Shown here: positions 61,242 through 64,000 of the stretch, piece by piece
Numbering within the stretch: the first letter of the stretch is position 1
Layout of the letters: every line of letters starts with the position of its first letter
Source of the DNA: Leclercia sp. S52
GTDB lineage: Bacteria > Pseudomonadota > Gammaproteobacteria > Enterobacterales > Enterobacteriaceae
Reading direction: 5' to 3'
Assembly (NCBI RefSeq): GCF_039727615.1
Contig: NZ_CP152474.1
Coordinates: 1,984,001 to 2,048,000, forward strand
Length of the DNA stretch: 64,000 nt
The notes under the pieces: generated by a model
The model's database searches: none
Seen by the model: only the letters and a program-made list of their open reading frames with translations
What the model was told of the DNA's origin: nothing
Position numbers and translations under genes: made by a program

Positions 61242-62841
61242 ACGGTAGACGCTGGCGCACGCGCGAGGCGGGCTGAACCGCGGCTTTGGCCATCGCCTCG
61301 CCGATTTCGGCGCACACCACCAGCCCCTGCACAAAGGGGCGATCGTGCATCAGGTACGGCAGGGCCCCGAAGGCAATTTTTCCGCGCAGGTAGTCAGGGG
61401 CCAGCAGGGTATAGTCATCGCCCACCTCGGGGATCTCCTCCCCGGCGGACTCCAGCTGGTGGCGCAGGACCGGGAACGGCAGATCCCTGGTTTTGAGCGG
61501 TTGCTGCCCGCGCGCATCGATAAACACATCGAAATACGACGTTTCGCCCCGGGCGTGGATCACCGTCCGATCCTCTTTTACCGCCATTTCGTAATCGTCA
61601 CCCAGGGTCAGAATGCTGATGACGCCCGCCTCACGCAGGGCCAGCAGGCGGCGGATCGACTGGGACGGGATGGCCGCATAGTTGTCGATGAAAATACGCG
61701 CCAGACCGACCTTAAAGCGCTCTTTGTCCTGTTTTGTCAGGTGGGGCACAATCTTCTCGACGGCCTCGTGCAGGCGCAGAATGGTGTAGCGCCACGGCAC
61801 CGTGCGTTTATCGCGCTTGTTGCGCTCCACCTCATCGAGATTAGAGACCGCCCAGCGGAACGGGCCGTGTTTTTCCCTGTCGGCAAACCAGGCGTCACGA
61901 ATGGTATCGGCCGTCAGGGTCTCTAACGCCACTGTGTCGCACCACTGCGGGTCGGCGTGCTGAAGCTCGGCAACGACAAGCTCAAAGATGCGGTCGAGTA
62001 AGCCCTCAGAGCCCTGTTCGATAGCGGCGTCGATCGCCTGTTCGGTGGCGATGGTGAGCGGCTCGTAGGGGATCGGGCAGTAAAAATCGGCTTCCGGCAG
62101 GATGCCTGAGCGGGACATCAGCACGATCTTCAGCGCTTCGCTGCCCGCGTCCAGCCGAAACTGGATCTGTTCATCATCCGTCTCAATGAATTTACCGTGC
62201 TGAACGGCGACGGCCATCGCCGCGTCCAGTCCGCTCAGCGAGGTGCCCATAATGCCCACGTTGCAGGCGCGAATTTTGGCCTCCATCAGCCCGGACCAGG
62301 GGCTGGGGAAGAAGGAGCGCGACGCATTGTCTTCTTCAGGCCAGACGTGCCCGGTGGCGATAACCACCAGATCGAACGGCCTCGGCGCGGCGTCGTCTTC
62401 AGCCAGAATATTGACCCCCTCAGGCGTGGCTTCCACGTCGGTAACCTGGCAGGACTCACGCACCTCGATTTCAAAACCCGCTTTTTTTGCCTGCTCAACC
62501 AGCTGCACAAATTGATCGCGGAAATACTCCCCCAGCAGAATACGCGGCAGGAACTGTCGGACATGCAGGGCCGATTTTTCCACGCCGTAGCGCGCCAGAT
62601 GAGCATCGTCCTGGCTGCGCAGCCAGTCGATGTAGGTTGAAAAAATGGGCGGGATTTCAATGCTGGCGATGTTGGCCAGCATCATTCGGGAATTCTCTTC
62701 GTCGCTATAGGGCATGCCGACGCCGGCTTTTTCAGCCTGCTCGAAGACCGTGATGCAAAGCGGCGTCCCCTGGTTCAGTAGCGAGAAAAACGTATAAATG
62801 CCGGTCGGCCCTGCGCCGATAATGGCGATCCTTTTCATCAT
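61228..62841 (-). CDS. ydhS: FAD/NAD(P)-binding protein YdhS
   Basis: A 537-residue flavoprotein matching E. coli YdhS along its length. The Rossmann motif IIGAGPTG is at 8-14, followed by VFEQAEKAGVGMPYSDEENS and an NAD(P)-like NVGIMGTSLSGLDAAMA. Its role is unknown; it is often next to redox genes. It marks the return of the E. coli-like order after the accessory region. A second ATG at 62838 is an equally plausible start. Confidence 0.92.
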   Translation of the reverse strand: MMKRIAIIGAGPTGIYTFFSLLNQGTPLCITVFEQAEKAGVGMPYSDEENSRMMLANIASIEIPPIFSTYIDWLRSQDDAHLARYGVEKSALHVRQFLPRILLGEYFRDQFVQLVEQAKKAGFEIEVRESCQVTDVEATPEGVNILAEDDAAPRPFDLVVIATGHVWPEEDNASRSFFPSPWSGLMEAKIRACNVGIMGTSLSGLDAAMAVAVQHGKFIETDDEQIQFRLDAGSEALKIVLMSRSGILPEADFYCPIPYEPLTIATEQAIDAAIEQGSEGLLDRIFELVVAELQHADPQWCDTVALETLTADTIRDAWFADREKHGPFRWAVSNLDEVERNKRDKRTVPWRYTILRLHEAVEKIVPHLTKQDKERFKVGLARIFIDNYAAIPSQSIRRLLALREAGVISILTLGDDYEMAVKEDRTVIHARGETSYFDVFIDARGQQPLKTRDLPFPVLRHQLESAGEEIPEVGDDYTLLAPDYLRGKIAFGALPYLMHDRPFVQGLVVCAEIGEAMAKAAVQPASRVRQRLPFTAD

Positions 62842-63066
62842 TGCTCACCCTTTTTTTGCCTGCCTGAAAATCGTTTCAGGCACGCGCGTTATTAATCCAT
62901 GAAAAATAAGTGTGGATGAAAACGCAAAATGAGCAAACCGGCAGCGTCGGGATACCTCTAAATCATTAGTTATGTGAATGTGTGCGAAATAGAGCATTCA
63001 CATACTCAATTGTTTTGTCTGAATAAAATAAAAATAACGCGTCAGAAACAGGGCACATTTTCTCAA

Positions 63067-63080
63067 TTGATTCATATCAA
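63067..63080 (+). promoter_or_regulatory. FNR box upstream of the DmsA/YnfE-like gene
   Basis: TTGATTCATATCAA matches the FNR consensus TTGAT-N4-ATCAA exactly, 56 bases before the molybdoenzyme start. This position suits FNR activation under anaerobiosis. It is the main feature of the 294-base gap after ydhS. Confidence 0.88.
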
Positions 63081-63135
63081 TTAACTCATTGGGGTTATAG
63101 GGAAGAATGCACCTCTTTTTTTGAGAGGGAATAAC

Positions 63136-64000
63136 ATGTCAGAACGCAAAGAAAAAAGGGACGCGCTTTTTCCCGAAATCACGCGCAGAGGACTGCTCAA
63201 GGCGGGCTCGGCCCTGGTGACGCTCCCCTTTGTGATGTCCGGCAAGGCGCTTGCCGCGAAAACTGCGGCCGGGACGACGTCAGAGTCCACAGAAGCCGCT
63301 GAACGCGTCGTCCAGACCTGCAGCACCTTTGACTGCGGCGGTAAATGCGATATTCGCGCCCACGTCGCGGACGGCGTGGTCACCCAGATCACCACTCGCC
63401 CGGACAGCGTGCTCGATCCGCAGATGCCGGTAATGCGCGCCTGCGTGCGCGGTCGCAGCTATCGTAAGTTTGTCTACCACCCGGATCGCCTGAAGTATCC
63501 GATGAAGCGCGTCGGGAAACGGGGCGAAGGGAAGTTTGAGCGCATCTCCTGGGAAGAGGCCACCACGCTTATCGCCGACAACCTGCAACGCATCACCGCC
63601 AAATATGGCCCGGCGTGCCGCTTTGTGCACAACAATACTGCCACCAGCGGGGGCACTTTCTCCGGCGATAAGATGATGCGTCGTCTGCTTAATCTCACCG
63701 GGGGGCTATCTGGAGTACTACCACTCGGTGAGCATGGGCAACACCGCCGCCGCCACGCCTTATACCTACGGCACGGCCGCCAGCGGTAATTCGCTGGATA
63801 CGCTGGCGGACACCAAACTGGTGATCCTCTGGGGGCACAACCCGACCGAAACCATCTTCGGCCATACCAATCACTATTTTCAGCAGATGAAACAGAACGG
63901 CACCCGCTTTATCGTCGTCGATCCGCGTTATTCCGATACCGTGGCGTCGCTGGCCGATGAGTGGATCCCGCTGCTGCCCGCCACCGACAACGCGCTGATG
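63136..64000 (+). CDS. DMSO reductase-family molybdoenzyme, catalytic subunit (DmsA/YnfE-like; partial, frameshift at a G6 run)
   Basis: The gene runs off the window end. A Tat signal peptide with TRRGLLKAG and a hydrophobic stretch ending GKALA directs export. The 4Fe-4S motif follows as CSTFDCGGKCDIRAHV with a later Cys in RACVRGRS, as in DmsA and YnfE. The frame breaks at G6 63700-63705; removing one G gives LTGGYLEYYHSVSMGNTAAA and continues open to 64000. The ATG at 63136 has an AGAGGG ribosome site. An FNR box suggests anaerobic expression. Confidence 0.88.

Overview
The window is a segment of an enterobacterial chromosome. Gene content and order follow the E. coli pheST to lpp/pykF/fumD/ydhS neighbourhood, read in one direction. 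It is not E. coli itself: a six-gene heme-uptake locus (hemP-hmuRSTUV) lies between selO and aroH, and reverse-transsulfuration genes plus a second methionine ABC transporter lie between pykF and fumD. Both traits fit the Klebsiella/Enterobacter/Leclercia group. Species cannot be fixed from sequence alone.

Layout. 1-6.7 kb: pheS-pheT-ihfA, then btuC-btuE-btuD and nlpC. 6.9-9.2 kb: ydiV and selO. 9.2-15.1 kb (minus strand): the Fur-controlled operon hemP-hmuR-hmuS-hmuT-hmuU-hmuV. 15.3-20.0 kb: aroH and ppsR, divergent from ppsA. 20.1-25.2 kb: sRNA gene rprA, ydiK, ydiJ and menI. 25.2-31.5 kb: a candidate sRNA, an unannotated-looking 31-residue membrane peptide, and sufABCDSE behind a Fur box. 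31.6-34.6 kb: ldtE, lpp, pykF. 35.0-40.5 kb: cystathionine gamma-lyase and beta-synthase, divergent from metNIQ-like genes. 40.6 kb: fumD.

Between fumD (40.8 kb) and ydhS (61.2 kb), where E. coli carries the ydhYVWXUT redox genes, there is about 20 kb of accessory DNA. It holds an amino-acid ABC importer, a two-component system followed by a secreted HbpS/GlcG-like protein, an MBL-fold protein, a beta-carbonic anhydrase, and a divergent catabolic cluster I do not recognise. That cluster's left arm is MFS - HisD-like dehydrogenase - SDR - alpha/beta hydrolase - HpaI-type aldolase - bicupin. Its right arm is LacI regulator - two double-domain SnoaL/NTF2 proteins - second HisD-like dehydrogenase - amidase. 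Two matching palindromes in the shared intergenic region look like LacI-family operators. This cluster is the best candidate for an undescribed pathway. The window ends inside a Tat-exported DMSO-reductase-type molybdoenzyme preceded by a perfect FNR box.

Quality warning. Eleven otherwise normal genes are broken by thirteen single-base insertions, every one in a run of six or seven G/C, while A/T runs of the same length stay in frame. Removing one base at each site restores family-typical, full-length proteins. I therefore treat these as probable sequence errors and annotate the genes as intact with a noted frameshift.
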